From PALSA-129 sp963842505 (GTDB lineage Bacteria; Acidobacteriota; Terriglobia; Bryobacterales; Bryobacteraceae), in assembly GCA_963842505.1 (NCBI GenBank), contig CAWJGZ010000001.1, positions 682,001 through 746,000 on the forward strand: a stretch of DNA of 64,000 nucleotides, in the 5' to 3' direction. Of this stretch, positions 39,977 through 49,700 are shown piece after piece. Below the pieces are notes generated by a model. It was given only the letters and a program-made list of their open reading frames with translations, was not told the origin of the DNA and did not search any database. The translations under genes and the position numbers were made by a program. Positions within the stretch are counted from its first letter, which is position 1. Each line of letters begins with the position of its first letter.

Positions 39977-42556
39977 TCAGAACGCGATGCCCAGCGTCGC
40001 TCGATATGACCGGGGCTCAACGAAGTGCGTGCCGGAGCAGGTCGAAAGAAAGTTGTACACCGCCAGTTTATTGGTGATGTTGAAGGCTTCGAGCCGCAAT
40101 GTCCAACGTACCCGCTCGGTGTGAAACAGGTTGTCGGTTCCGACCGCCGCGTTAAAGAGATTGCGGGGACGGACGCGCGCCGGATTCAAGTCGTCGTTTT
40201 CGGTGCCGGGCGCCGGAATCTTCACCAATTTGGCGCCCCACTGCGGATAAGGGGCATTGCAGGTGGAGATCGGATTGTTGACAGTGGCCACCTGGCTGCC
40301 GCAATAGAAGCCGATCTGGGCCTGCTGGTCCCCAGTCAGTGCGAGAACGCTGGCCAGGTCCGGAACGGCGCTGGCCACGATGCCGCTGTCATAGCGCCAC
40401 GTGAACGACACCCACGGGCCGTTCTTCAGCGGCTGATACTGTACGTTCGAGGTGCTCTGCAACGCCTGATCGTGGTCGATTCGCACGACATAGTCTTTCG
40501 GAAGAGCGGTGTCAGGGAAAATCAGTCCGCCGTCCTCCGGGCCGAAGACACGCGCCCGCGTGTGCCCCAGTTGCGTATAGGCGGTCAGTCCTTTGTATTG
40601 CCGGAGGGACAGCCGGGACGAGAAGCCATCCATCTTGGAATGGCCCCATTCGATCGGGAAGAAGATGGCGGTGGTGAAGAGCGTGTCCAGGTCAAACGCG
40701 TTGCGCGTGTACTTCCAGAAATAGTCGCCTTCGAACACGAAATGCGAGCCAAAATTCTGTTCCAGGCCGGCGTTGTACATGTTGCGAATTCCCGGCTGGA
40801 GAGGAACGCTGCCCTGGGCTCCGAAGACGTTCGCCGCCAGGCCGCCCGCTCCGGTGGCACTGGAGAGCACCAGATTTTCATTGAGCGGAGTCTCGTAGGA
40901 GTGCGAATAGCCTATCCGTAACACCGTCTTGGTCGGCGAAATCAGGTAGGACAAACCCGCCCGGGGTTGCGGTTGCGTGCCGTAGGCGATACCGTCGTAG
41001 CGGTCCCACCGGAAACCGAGGTTGAGTGTCAACTTGCCGAAGTTGATGGTGTCCTGCGCATAGAACGCCTGCTGCCGGATGTTGGCATGACCGTAGTAGC
41101 GGAACAGGGAGCCGCCCCGGGTGAGGTCGTAGGGGACGAGCCCGGGCGAGAGATCGGGATTGGCCTGAAATCCAGCTGCCGCGCACTGGGTCGGATTGAT
41201 CAATGACGGATTCAGCACGGGATCGCCACTGGCGTCGAGACAGACGGGGTTGAAGGTCGGGTCGGTCAGACCGAGGGTGAATTTCTCCGTCAGGATGGTG
41301 TCCTGGATCTGCATCCCGAACTTGGCGTTGTGGCGCCCGTGCAAATAGTTGAGGTCGGTTTTTATGCCGAGGTTAGTCAAGCTCCTGGTCTGGCTCATCG
41401 TGGCCGGCTGGTCGGAAAAGGCATCGCGGCTCGGGTAATAGTCGATCAAATCCCGCCGCACGAACACATTCGAAGCCAGCGTAGTAGAAGGATTAAATAC
41501 ATGTACCCAACCGGGGCCAACGTTGAAGGTACGCACCATCTGCTTCTGATCCTGCCCGGAGGCCTCCTGATCGTATTGATTGGCAACCTGAAACCAGGTG
41601 CGGGCGGCCAGCGCGTCCAAATGGAGCATATTCGAGGCGGACGGTTGATAGTCCGTCCGTGAGAACACGTTCATGTTGTTGCCGATGTCGTGTAGGGGTT
41701 GTTCTTCGGGCGTATCCAGGAAACGCCCCGAGCGGGACCCGTTGATGGCAAAGAACTGGCCCCATTTCGGCCCGCCAAAACCGACATCGCCCGCCTCTTC
41801 GAAGGTTCCGAAAGAGCCGTACCCGCTGGAAAAACTGCCGAATGTCTTCTGGCCGAGCCCCGAGCGCGTTACGGCAGTTACCACCAGCGACGTCTTGTCG
41901 CCATACTCGGCCGGCGTGCCTCCATAGACCGCTTCGATGGATTCAATCGCATTCGCGGGAATCTGCGTGGAAAAGAGGCTCCCCTGCTGATCGGTGATGG
42001 GTTGGTTATCGACCGAAAGAGCCATCTGGGCGTGATCGCCGAGCGAATGAAAAAAGCCATCCGAGTCCGCCACCACGGCGGGAGTGGATAGGGTGATGAT
42101 GTCGCTTAGCCCGGTGGCGATCGTGGCTGTCGGCAGCTTGGAAAACTGTTCGCGATCGGCGTCGGAATGCGCGCTGGGCGTAGTCTCCAGGAGCGCCGCC
42201 TCCGAAGTCACCGTGACCGCCTGGCGCTGAGCCGCCAGCGGCAGGCTGATCTCGAGGTTCACTGGCACCGCGCTTCGAATCGTCAAATCCCGATGATGAT
42301 GATCAAAGCCTTGGGCGCTGACATCGAGGTGGTAGACGTTCGGCGGGATGTTCGCGAACTGAAACTCGCCGGAAGCCGAGGTTTTGACCTCCTGGCGGTA
42401 CAGGGTCAGATCGTTCGACAGGCTAACCGTTGCGTCGGCGATGACGGCGCCGCTCGGATCGGTCACTTTCCCACGGATGGTTCCCGCAGTGCCGAGGGAC
42501 TGGCCGTACGTCAGGCCGGGTGTGAAAAACAGCAAAGCCAACAGCACTCGTTTCAT
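39977..42556 (-). CDS. Oar-like TonB-dependent receptor (paralog 2)
   Basis: An 859-residue receptor. It has a signal peptide (about 1-18), regulatory domain (GTIRGKVTDPSGAVIADATV), plug (ALSVDNQPITDQQGSLFSTQIP, GGTPAEYGDKTSLVVTAVTRSG) and a barrel ending LGIAF. It is a more distant paralog of the receptors at 36221 and 43936: same plug landmarks, shorter loops. It is transcribed opposite to them. Its upstream region carries its own 21 bp repeats. Confidence 0.92.
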   Translation of the reverse strand: MKRVLLALLFFTPGLTYGQSLGTAGTIRGKVTDPSGAVIADATVSLSNDLTLYRQEVKTSASGEFQFANIPPNVYHLDVSAQGFDHHHRDLTIRSAVPVNLEISLPLAAQRQAVTVTSEAALLETTPSAHSDADREQFSKLPTATIATGLSDIITLSTPAVVADSDGFFHSLGDHAQMALSVDNQPITDQQGSLFSTQIPANAIESIEAVYGGTPAEYGDKTSLVVTAVTRSGLGQKTFGSFSSGYGSFGTFEEAGDVGFGGPKWGQFFAINGSRSGRFLDTPEEQPLHDIGNNMNVFSRTDYQPSASNMLHLDALAARTWFQVANQYDQEASGQDQKQMVRTFNVGPGWVHVFNPSTTLASNVFVRRDLIDYYPSRDAFSDQPATMSQTRSLTNLGIKTDLNYLHGRHNAKFGMQIQDTILTEKFTLGLTDPTFNPVCLDASGDPVLNPSLINPTQCAAAGFQANPDLSPGLVPYDLTRGGSLFRYYGHANIRQQAFYAQDTINFGKLTLNLGFRWDRYDGIAYGTQPQPRAGLSYLISPTKTVLRIGYSHSYETPLNENLVLSSATGAGGLAANVFGAQGSVPLQPGIRNMYNAGLEQNFGSHFVFEGDYFWKYTRNAFDLDTLFTTAIFFPIEWGHSKMDGFSSRLSLRQYKGLTAYTQLGHTRARVFGPEDGGLIFPDTALPKDYVVRIDHDQALQSTSNVQYQPLKNGPWVSFTWRYDSGIVASAVPDLASVLALTGDQQAQIGFYCGSQVATVNNPISTCNAPYPQWGAKLVKIPAPGTENDDLNPARVRPRNLFNAAVGTDNLFHTERVRWTLRLEAFNITNKLAVYNFLSTCSGTHFVEPRSYRATLGIAF

Positions 42557-42630
42557 TTCTTGTGCCTCGCTGAGCGGACGGCGGCGCGCCGCGATGGTAG
42601 TGTTAGGAGTTTAAGCCCCTTATATGCTTC

Positions 42631-42719
42631 AATATACAGGTGCCCACGCCGATCCTTCGAGGTTTCTTGCAGGCGGGCTCACGTGGCGGCAAAGCGGGCG
42701 GAATAGCAGCACAAGCGGA
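42631..42719 (-). promoter_or_regulatory. 21 bp-phased repeats and -10 of the second Oar-like receptor
   Basis: On the minus strand TCCGCT (from 42719), CCCGCT (from 42698) and CCCGCC (from 42677) are 21 bp apart. TATATT (42636-42631) begins 41 bp after the last one. The ATG is a further 75 bp downstream, so this promoter has a leader. Confidence 0.55.
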
Positions 42720-42834
42720 ATAGTCCTGGAGGCCTAAATCGGTTTAGTTGCCGGTCGTGGGACTTGCCTGGACCGCTGACGAAGTGCTGATAGTGACCTG
42801 CGCGCCGCTCACTTCACGCCCGGCGTTTCGCACT

Positions 42835-43605
42835 TCACCACTGAAGCATCTGCCGGACGGTTCGGGCCAGGCGCTTGCTGACAATGAATTCCTGGGTGCC
42901 CGAAAGCGTCAGCAGCCAGCGCTGGCTGCTGAGGGGGGTCATTTTGCGGACGTGGTTGACGTTGACCAGCGCGCTGCGATGGACGCGCTGGAAGACCGAC
43001 CCTCGCAGGCGCTCGTCAATGGCGCGCAGCGTCTGGGTGGCCATGTAACGCTGGCGGGTGGTGATGATCCAGACGATTTCGCGCTCCGCCTGAAACGCGA
43101 GAACATCGTCGAGATCCAGCAGGAAATACTCCTGGCCGGAGCGGCCGACTACCTTACGGCCGCGGGCGGTGGGCGGCGGTTCGGGAACTTCGCTGAAGCG
43201 GACCAGGGACTCGGCGGCATCGCGCGGCCGGGCGTGCAGGGCACGGGCGCGGTCGATGGCCTTTTCCAGGCGTTCGCGGCTGACCGGCTTCAGCAGGTAA
43301 TCCAGAGCGCCGGCTTCGAAAGCGCGGATGGCGTACTCGTCATAGGCCGTGACAATGATGATGACCGGCGGGGCGTTCGAAGGAAGGCTGCGAATGACGT
43401 CGAATCCGCCCATGCCGGGCATCTGCAGATCCAGAAAGACCAGATCAGGCTGAAGGCGGGCGATGTCTTTGAGGGCGTCTTTGCCGTTAGCTGACTCACC
43501 CACAATCTCGACGCCGGAGAAAGCCGCCAGTTCGTCGCGTAGCACCTGGCGGGCCACGGGTTCATCGTCCACGATCAGGGTACGGAGCGGCAGAGCAGGC
43601 ATCAT
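42835..43605 (-). CDS. LytTR-family response regulator
   Basis: A 256-residue regulator. The receiver domain has LIVDDEP, the phospho-acceptor Asp59 in VFLDLQMPGMGGF, TAYDEYAIRAF and DYLLKPV. The C-terminal LytTR DNA-binding domain (about 150-250) has AEREIVWIITTRQRYMATQTL and VHRSALVNVNHVRKM. LytTR proteins bind direct repeats about 21 bp apart. Its start faces the promoter of the receptor at 43936 across a 330 bp gap holding the repeat array. The ATG at 43605 is used; an in-frame start at 43650 is less likely. Confidence 0.93.
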   Translation of the reverse strand: MMPALPLRTLIVDDEPVARQVLRDELAAFSGVEIVGESANGKDALKDIARLQPDLVFLDLQMPGMGGFDVIRSLPSNAPPVIIIVTAYDEYAIRAFEAGALDYLLKPVSRERLEKAIDRARALHARPRDAAESLVRFSEVPEPPPTARGRKVVGRSGQEYFLLDLDDVLAFQAEREIVWIITTRQRYMATQTLRAIDERLRGSVFQRVHRSALVNVNHVRKMTPLSSQRWLLTLSGTQEFIVSKRLARTVRQMLQW

Positions 43606-43780
43606 CAAGGAGTTATCGCGAAAGCGGGCAGTCTCGCACGGAAAAGTCATAAACGGATCAAATGCAGCTACAGTCGGGCTGAATGCGGCAACCGGCGGAT
43701 TTGCATCCGGCAGCCTTCCTTTATGGTACGGCTGGCGAGCCGCTTCCGGCGGAAGTTCTGGCGGCCAACTCCCCCGTCAA

Positions 43781-43928
43781 CCCGCTCACGGCTGAATTCC
43801 GACCGCTCCCGGTTTCTGAAGAGCATTTCCTGACGGTCCGCTCATGAGTGGATTAGCGCCCGCTCACGGTCTGATTGCGCCCGTCTGTGAGATAGAAATA
43901 GGCCGCTCCCCGCTCACGACTCGATACT
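43781..43928 (+). promoter_or_regulatory. Six-site phased repeat array and promoter of the third Oar-like receptor
   Basis: CCCGCT-like cores at 43781, 43802, 43837, 43859, 43880 and 43902 have spacings 21, 35, 22, 21 and 22 bp. Most continue as CCGCTCACGG or CCGCTCCCGG. GATACT (43923-43928) follows, 7 nt from the ATG. These sites fill the right half of the gap next to the LytTR regulator gene; 43606-43780 shows nothing clear. Confidence 0.7.
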
Positions 43929-43935
43929 CGATAGT

Positions 43936-46704
43936 ATGCAGGTTTCCCGCTCGTCTCGCACCAGTTTTGCCTTACTTGTCTTGATTGTCTCCGCCGGTTT
44001 GATGCAAGCCCAGTCGAGCAGCGGCACAGCCGGGACGGTTCGCGGTTGGGTCCTCGATCCGTCGGGCGCGGCCATCGTGGGCGCGGCGGTGGATATCCAG
44101 AATCCCGTGTCGCATTACAGCCGCAGCATGGTGACCGACAGCCAGGGCAAGTTCGAGTTCAACAACCTTCCGTTCAACCCATATCACGTGAATGGGAAGG
44201 CGCCCGGCTTCCAGGCGAGCCAGCAGGCTGTGGATGTGCGATCGCCGATCCCGGTGGAAGTCAAACTCAGCCTGCGGATCGGCACGGAAGCTCAGACCAT
44301 AGCGGTGTCGGCGCAGGCCGAGGCGATGCTGGAAGTCGACCCCATCGCCCACACGGACATGGATCGCGAGCTGTTCGACAAGCTGCCCCTGTCGGGTCAA
44401 TCTTCGTCGCTCAGCGCGCTGGTGACGATGGCCGCGCCGGGCATCAGCGCGGATTCCGATGGCATGTTCCACGGCTTTGGCGATCACGCGTCCAACTCAT
44501 TTTCGGTGGACGGCCAGAAGATTACCGACCAGCAGAGCAAGGTGTTCTCGAACCAGATTCCGCTGGATTCGGTGCAGTCGATGGAAGTGATTCAGGGCGC
44601 GCCGCCGGCCGAATACGGCGACAAGACCAGCTTGGTGATTGTGGTGACCACGCGCTCCGGGCTGGGCGAGGACAAGCCGCACGGCCAAATCGACACGTCC
44701 TATGGCACGTTCGGCACGGAGAACGCGGGATTCAACCTGGCATACGGCGGGAAATCGTGGGGCAATTTCATTTCGGCCAACGCGATGGGCACGGACCGGT
44801 TTCTGGATGGTCCGGAGTGGACGGTGATGCATGATCGGGGGAACCAGGGAAACCTGTTCGACCGCATCGATTTCAAGCCTTCGACGGCCGACACTATCAA
44901 TCTGAATTTGAGCTACACGCGGTCCTGGTTCCAGTCGCCGAATTCCTTCGATGCGCAGAACGCCACGGCATGGTCGGGAGTGGTGGTGGACAATAACGGC
45001 CTTGGCCCCGACGGGCTGCCGGTGGGATCGCAGGATCAGCACGCCAAAATCCGGACGTTTAATATTGCTCCGACGTGGACGCACCTGGTCAGCGCACATA
45101 CTCTTTTTACGGTGGGCGCATTCGTGCGGCAGGATCAGTTCAACTATTACCCCTCCCGTGATCCCTTCGCCGATTTCACTCCGGATTTGCAGAGTGAGAC
45201 GGTTGGGCAGAACCGCCGGCTCACCAACGCCGGGGCGCACGCGGATGTCTCCTATGTGAACGGCATTCATAACATCAAGGCGGGCGTTTCGTACGATCAG
45301 ACGCTGCTGGGGGAGCACGACACGTTCGGAATCGTCGATCCCACGCTCAACGCGGTTTGCCTCAACGCCGACGGCAGCCCGAACACGCTGGCATCGCTGA
45401 CGAACCCGACGCTGTGCACGGGGTTGCTTACGCCGAACCCCAAATTCGTGCCTCTGCTGGGATGCTATGACCTGACGCGAATCGGCATCCTGCCGGCCTC
45501 GGACGGCTGCCCCAGTTCCAGAAGCGGCATGTACCTCTTTAACGGGAACGGGGACATCAAGGAGATGGCGCTGTTCCTCCAGGACAACATTACGGTGAAG
45601 AACTGGAACTTCAATGTGGGCCTTCGCTTCGACGACTACCACGGCATCACCGCGGCAAAGGCGCTGGAGCCACGGCTGGGCGCGGCGTACAACATCAAGA
45701 AGACCCAGACCGTGATTCGCGCTTCGTATGCCCGCACCATGGAAACCCCATTCAACGAGAACCTGGTGCTATCGAGCCTGGGATGCAACGACGCGGTGGT
45801 CAACGCGCTGATGTCCACCCTGGGAGCGTGCAATACCACGCCGCTTTCGCCGGGGACGCGCAATGAGTTCCACGCGGGGCTGCAACAGGCCTTTGGAAAG
45901 TACCTGACGGTGGATGGCGAATACATCTGGAAATACACCAACAGGGCGTACGACTTCAGCGTTTTCGGCAGCACGCCGATCACGTTCCCGATTGAGTGGG
46001 ACCATTCCAAGATTCCCGGCTATGCGGTTCGAGCTACCATGCCGAACTGGCATGGCCTTTCGGCGTACATAGTTTTCTCCAGCGTGGCGGCGCGCTTTTT
46101 CACGCCGCAGGTGAGCGGCATCGGATCCACGCCGGAGGGCAGCACGGTGTTTCGCATCGATCACGACGAAGTGTTCAACCAGACCACCCATATGCAATAC
46201 CAGCCCTGGAAAAACGGGCCGTGGTTCGGCTTCACCTGGCGCTACGACAGCGGCCAGGTGGCCGGACAGGTGCCGTGCGCGGGCGGCAATTGCGACAATG
46301 GGCCAAACGGGGCCGATTCCGTCGTAGACGTTTCCAGGCTGTCGCCCGATCAGCAGTTCGAGGCGGGACTCTTTTGCGGCAGCGTGCACGCGACCGTGAC
46401 CACCCCGATCAGCGCTAACGGACTGTGCCCAGCGTCGCAGTACGGCTCGACGCTGCTCAAGATTCCGGCGGCCGGGACGGAAAACGACGACCACAATCCG
46501 CCACGCATCGCGCCGCGGAATCTCTTCGACATGGCGGTGGGAGACGACAACCTCTTTCACGGCGAGCGGTACAAGTGGAGCGCCCGGTTGGCGGTGGCCA
46601 ACTTGACGAACCGGGAGGCGCTGTACAATTTTCTCTCAACCTTCAGCGGCACCCACTATGTTTCGCCGAGGGCGGTGACGGCGACCATATCGTTCCACTT
46701 TTAA
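43936..46704 (+). CDS. Oar-like TonB-dependent receptor (paralog 3)
   Basis: A 922-residue receptor with signal peptide (about 1-25, MQAQ), regulatory domain (GTVRGWVLDPSGAAIVGAAV), plug (FSVDGQKITDQQSKVFSNQI, GAPPAEYGDKTSLVIVVTTRSG) and barrel ending ISFHF. Long identical blocks with the gene at 36221 point to a recent duplication. It is convergent with the next receptor, with 16 bp between the stops and no terminator. Confidence 0.92.
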   Translation: MQVSRSSRTSFALLVLIVSAGLMQAQSSSGTAGTVRGWVLDPSGAAIVGAAVDIQNPVSHYSRSMVTDSQGKFEFNNLPFNPYHVNGKAPGFQASQQAVDVRSPIPVEVKLSLRIGTEAQTIAVSAQAEAMLEVDPIAHTDMDRELFDKLPLSGQSSSLSALVTMAAPGISADSDGMFHGFGDHASNSFSVDGQKITDQQSKVFSNQIPLDSVQSMEVIQGAPPAEYGDKTSLVIVVTTRSGLGEDKPHGQIDTSYGTFGTENAGFNLAYGGKSWGNFISANAMGTDRFLDGPEWTVMHDRGNQGNLFDRIDFKPSTADTINLNLSYTRSWFQSPNSFDAQNATAWSGVVVDNNGLGPDGLPVGSQDQHAKIRTFNIAPTWTHLVSAHTLFTVGAFVRQDQFNYYPSRDPFADFTPDLQSETVGQNRRLTNAGAHADVSYVNGIHNIKAGVSYDQTLLGEHDTFGIVDPTLNAVCLNADGSPNTLASLTNPTLCTGLLTPNPKFVPLLGCYDLTRIGILPASDGCPSSRSGMYLFNGNGDIKEMALFLQDNITVKNWNFNVGLRFDDYHGITAAKALEPRLGAAYNIKKTQTVIRASYARTMETPFNENLVLSSLGCNDAVVNALMSTLGACNTTPLSPGTRNEFHAGLQQAFGKYLTVDGEYIWKYTNRAYDFSVFGSTPITFPIEWDHSKIPGYAVRATMPNWHGLSAYIVFSSVAARFFTPQVSGIGSTPEGSTVFRIDHDEVFNQTTHMQYQPWKNGPWFGFTWRYDSGQVAGQVPCAGGNCDNGPNGADSVVDVSRLSPDQQFEAGLFCGSVHATVTTPISANGLCPASQYGSTLLKIPAAGTENDDHNPPRIAPRNLFDMAVGDDNLFHGERYKWSARLAVANLTNREALYNFLSTFSGTHYVSPRAVTATISFHF

Positions 46705-46720
46705 AATCGCAAATCGCTCT

Positions 46721-49700
46721 TTAGAATTCCAATCTGGCCTGAAACGCGATCATTCTAGGCGAGCTGTCGCCGCCCAATCCGACGCCCAACAGTCCCGTCG
46801 GGGGCGAAGTCGGATAGCTGAGCGCTCCGAATCCGGTCTGGGTGGAAGGTTTGCCCGGAATCCCCGCGTACCCCAAAACCGGAAGGCCAAAATTTGGATG
46901 ATTGAGCACGTTGAAGAGTTGACCGTCGATGCGCAGCTTCACGCGCTCTGTTACTTGAAACCACTTGGTGAGATACAGGTCGCCCCAGAGGAAATCAGGA
47001 CCGCGCAACGCGTTCCGGCCGAGATCGCCGAACTGGCAATTTTTCGGGCTGTCGCCGCCGGCACAGGCGCCGGTGCTCGGATCGACGGCAGAAACAAACG
47101 CGTCAGGGTTGAGCCACTGCATGGTTCCGGGCTGGGTCACGCCGGGGATCGGATTGCGGTCGTAAAGTGGGACGCCGGGAACCACGCTGGCATACTGTGG
47201 GCCGCTACCCTGAACGATGCCGCTTCCGTTGGCGGAATACGGCGCGCTCAAGACCGAAAACGGCAAGCCGCTGTGCCAAAAGACGGTACCGGATATCTGC
47301 CATCCGTTCAGCGCTCGGGCCAGCATGCGATTCCGGACATTGATGGGCAGTTGGTAAACGTACTGGGCCGTGAGATTCTGCCGCACGTCGTAGTCGCAGG
47401 GGCCATATTGGCGGCCTAGCTCACCCGGCAGCGGTGAGAGGATGGCTCCCGCGGCGAACGGGAGAAACCCGCCGTTCGAGACCGTGTCCATGCAGCGGCT
47501 CCAGGTGTAGTTGGCCTGAACCTGAAGGCCGTGCCCCAGCGCCTTGCCGGCCGTCAACTGGAGACCGTTGTAGTGGCTGTTCGCACCGGTGCTCAATTGC
47601 GTCACCGGGCCGAAGCGGGGATCTTTCGGCTGCCCGTACGGAAACGGCGCGAAGCAGCCCCCGCAGACCGTCTGATACCCGTTCACTTGCGTCTCATAGG
47701 GCTGATTGACCGCGCGCGTGCCCACATACTGGACTCGCAGATTGATGGCGTTGCCGATTTGCTGTTCCACCGCAAAGCTCCACTGCATGAAGTACGGCGC
47801 GTGGAGCTTGCCATCGGGGACCGCGGTAATCGAAATCGGCGGAAGGCAGGAACTCGGATTCGCCAGGCTTGAGGCGCAGGAAAGCTGGCCTTGAGCGAAG
47901 CCTGAGTTGAAAAGCTGATTCGCCGCCGCGGTCGCGTCAATAGCGCTGTTCGGAACTCCTGGAGCAATTGCCACTCCCCCTGCCGTGCCCAGCAATCCGC
48001 CCTGGAACGTCTTCGAATAGGGAGGGTTCGTGCCCACGGAATCGACGACGCTGCCCGGCAGGATGTCGCTGAACAAGCCAAAGCCGCTACGCAGCACCGT
48101 GTGTGGCGCGGTCTGCCAGGCGATGGCAGTTCTCGGCTGGAGGATGGCGGCGGGCGTGGCGGCGAAAACCGTCCCCTGCGCGGTCCGAATGACCTGGTTC
48201 AGCGGTTGATTTACGTCGTGGGAAATGGAATCGAAGGACCCGGCGAAGCGCGCCATGGAGTTATGTGGATTCAGGGGATTTGAATTGTACGTGTCGCGGA
48301 CCCCGAAGGTCCAGGTCAACGTGCGCGTGACCTTCCATGTGTCCTGCGCATAGAAATCCAAATTGAGGAAGTTGTATGGCTGCGAATTGGCGAGCGGGAA
48401 CGTTTCTGAAGCCGTCGATGCAACACCGTAGATAAATTGCGGCAGGGTTGTGTAGGTGACCAACGGGACTACACCCTCGCCGAAATCATAGTCGTTCAGG
48501 CGGAAGATCCGGTTGTTGGTCCCGAGCTGGATTTCGTGGGAGCCGGCCGCCCAGGCGAGATTGTCGTTGATAAAGAAACGCGTGGCGCGCCGCCCCTGCA
48601 CCCAAGTATTGTCGAGCCCTCCGAGCGTGGTGAATGGCGCATTGGCGCCGCCGCCCTGGAGGACGATGGGAAACGCCGCCAGGGTCTTTGGAAAATCGGT
48701 TGGCCCGAACAGGCTCTCGTACCACGAGAAAGCCGGGTTGAAGTAGTTCACTAGATGCCCGGAGAAGACGTGCGTGTAGCCCGATGCGAATGAGTAAAGG
48801 GGTTGCGGAGAAATGGCATTGAACAGCGGATTGATTGGATCGGTATAGGCGGCTTGCAGTCCAGTGTCGGCCTGAAACCGGAACCAGGTGGTGTTTGCTG
48901 CGTCGATGTTGTAGTCGATGCGAGCCGTTTGCACCTGCTCGCGATCATCGCTCGAGTGTGAGATGCTCTGGCGATTCGCGCAGCCGTTTCCATTGGGAGG
49001 GCTGCCGCCCGCGGCGGTCCCATCGCTGTTGAGTGGACAGCCAAGAACCGTGAGCGGACTCCCGGCGGTATTGCCGTACAGGGAGAAGAGCTTTTTGTAG
49101 AATTGCACGAGCTGAGGCGCTGGCTGATAGGTCGACCCGGTTATGGAGTCCACCCCACCGCGCGGCAATTGCTCCAGTACATAGTCCTGAAATGCCGGTG
49201 TGGGCACGGTCGTAGCAGTGACGATCGGGAGCGCAATCCGAACCCATTCGGAGTCGAAGAAGAAAAACAGCTTGTCCTGGACGAGCGGGCCTCCGAGACT
49301 CCCGCCGAAGTGATTCACCGTGGAGCGCGGCTTGTGGTTTCCGGCCGTCGAGTTCGTAAAGAAATCGGCGGCGTCGAACTTTGAGCCGTTCCAAAGCTCG
49401 TAGAGGTTTCCGTGAAACCGATTGGTACCGGATTTGGTGACATAGTTGACCTGGGAAGCGCCATACCGGCCTTGATCGACTGCGTAGGAGAGTGCATTGA
49501 CCGTCACCTCCGCGATTGAATTCAGGCCCAGCACCAGATTGGTCGAGAGCCCGCTGTTCAGGTTGGTCAGCGGATCATTGGTTTCCAGTCCGTCCACGAT
49601 ATATCCGTTGGAGAGCGATGGCAGGCCATTGAATTGGACATTGCCATAGCCGTTGGTGCCACCGACGAAGTCGTTCCCGCTGCCCGCGGTGTTGATGAGT

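Noticed and set aside
46705..46720. A terminator between the convergent receptors
   Set aside because: Only 16 bp, with no inverted repeat.
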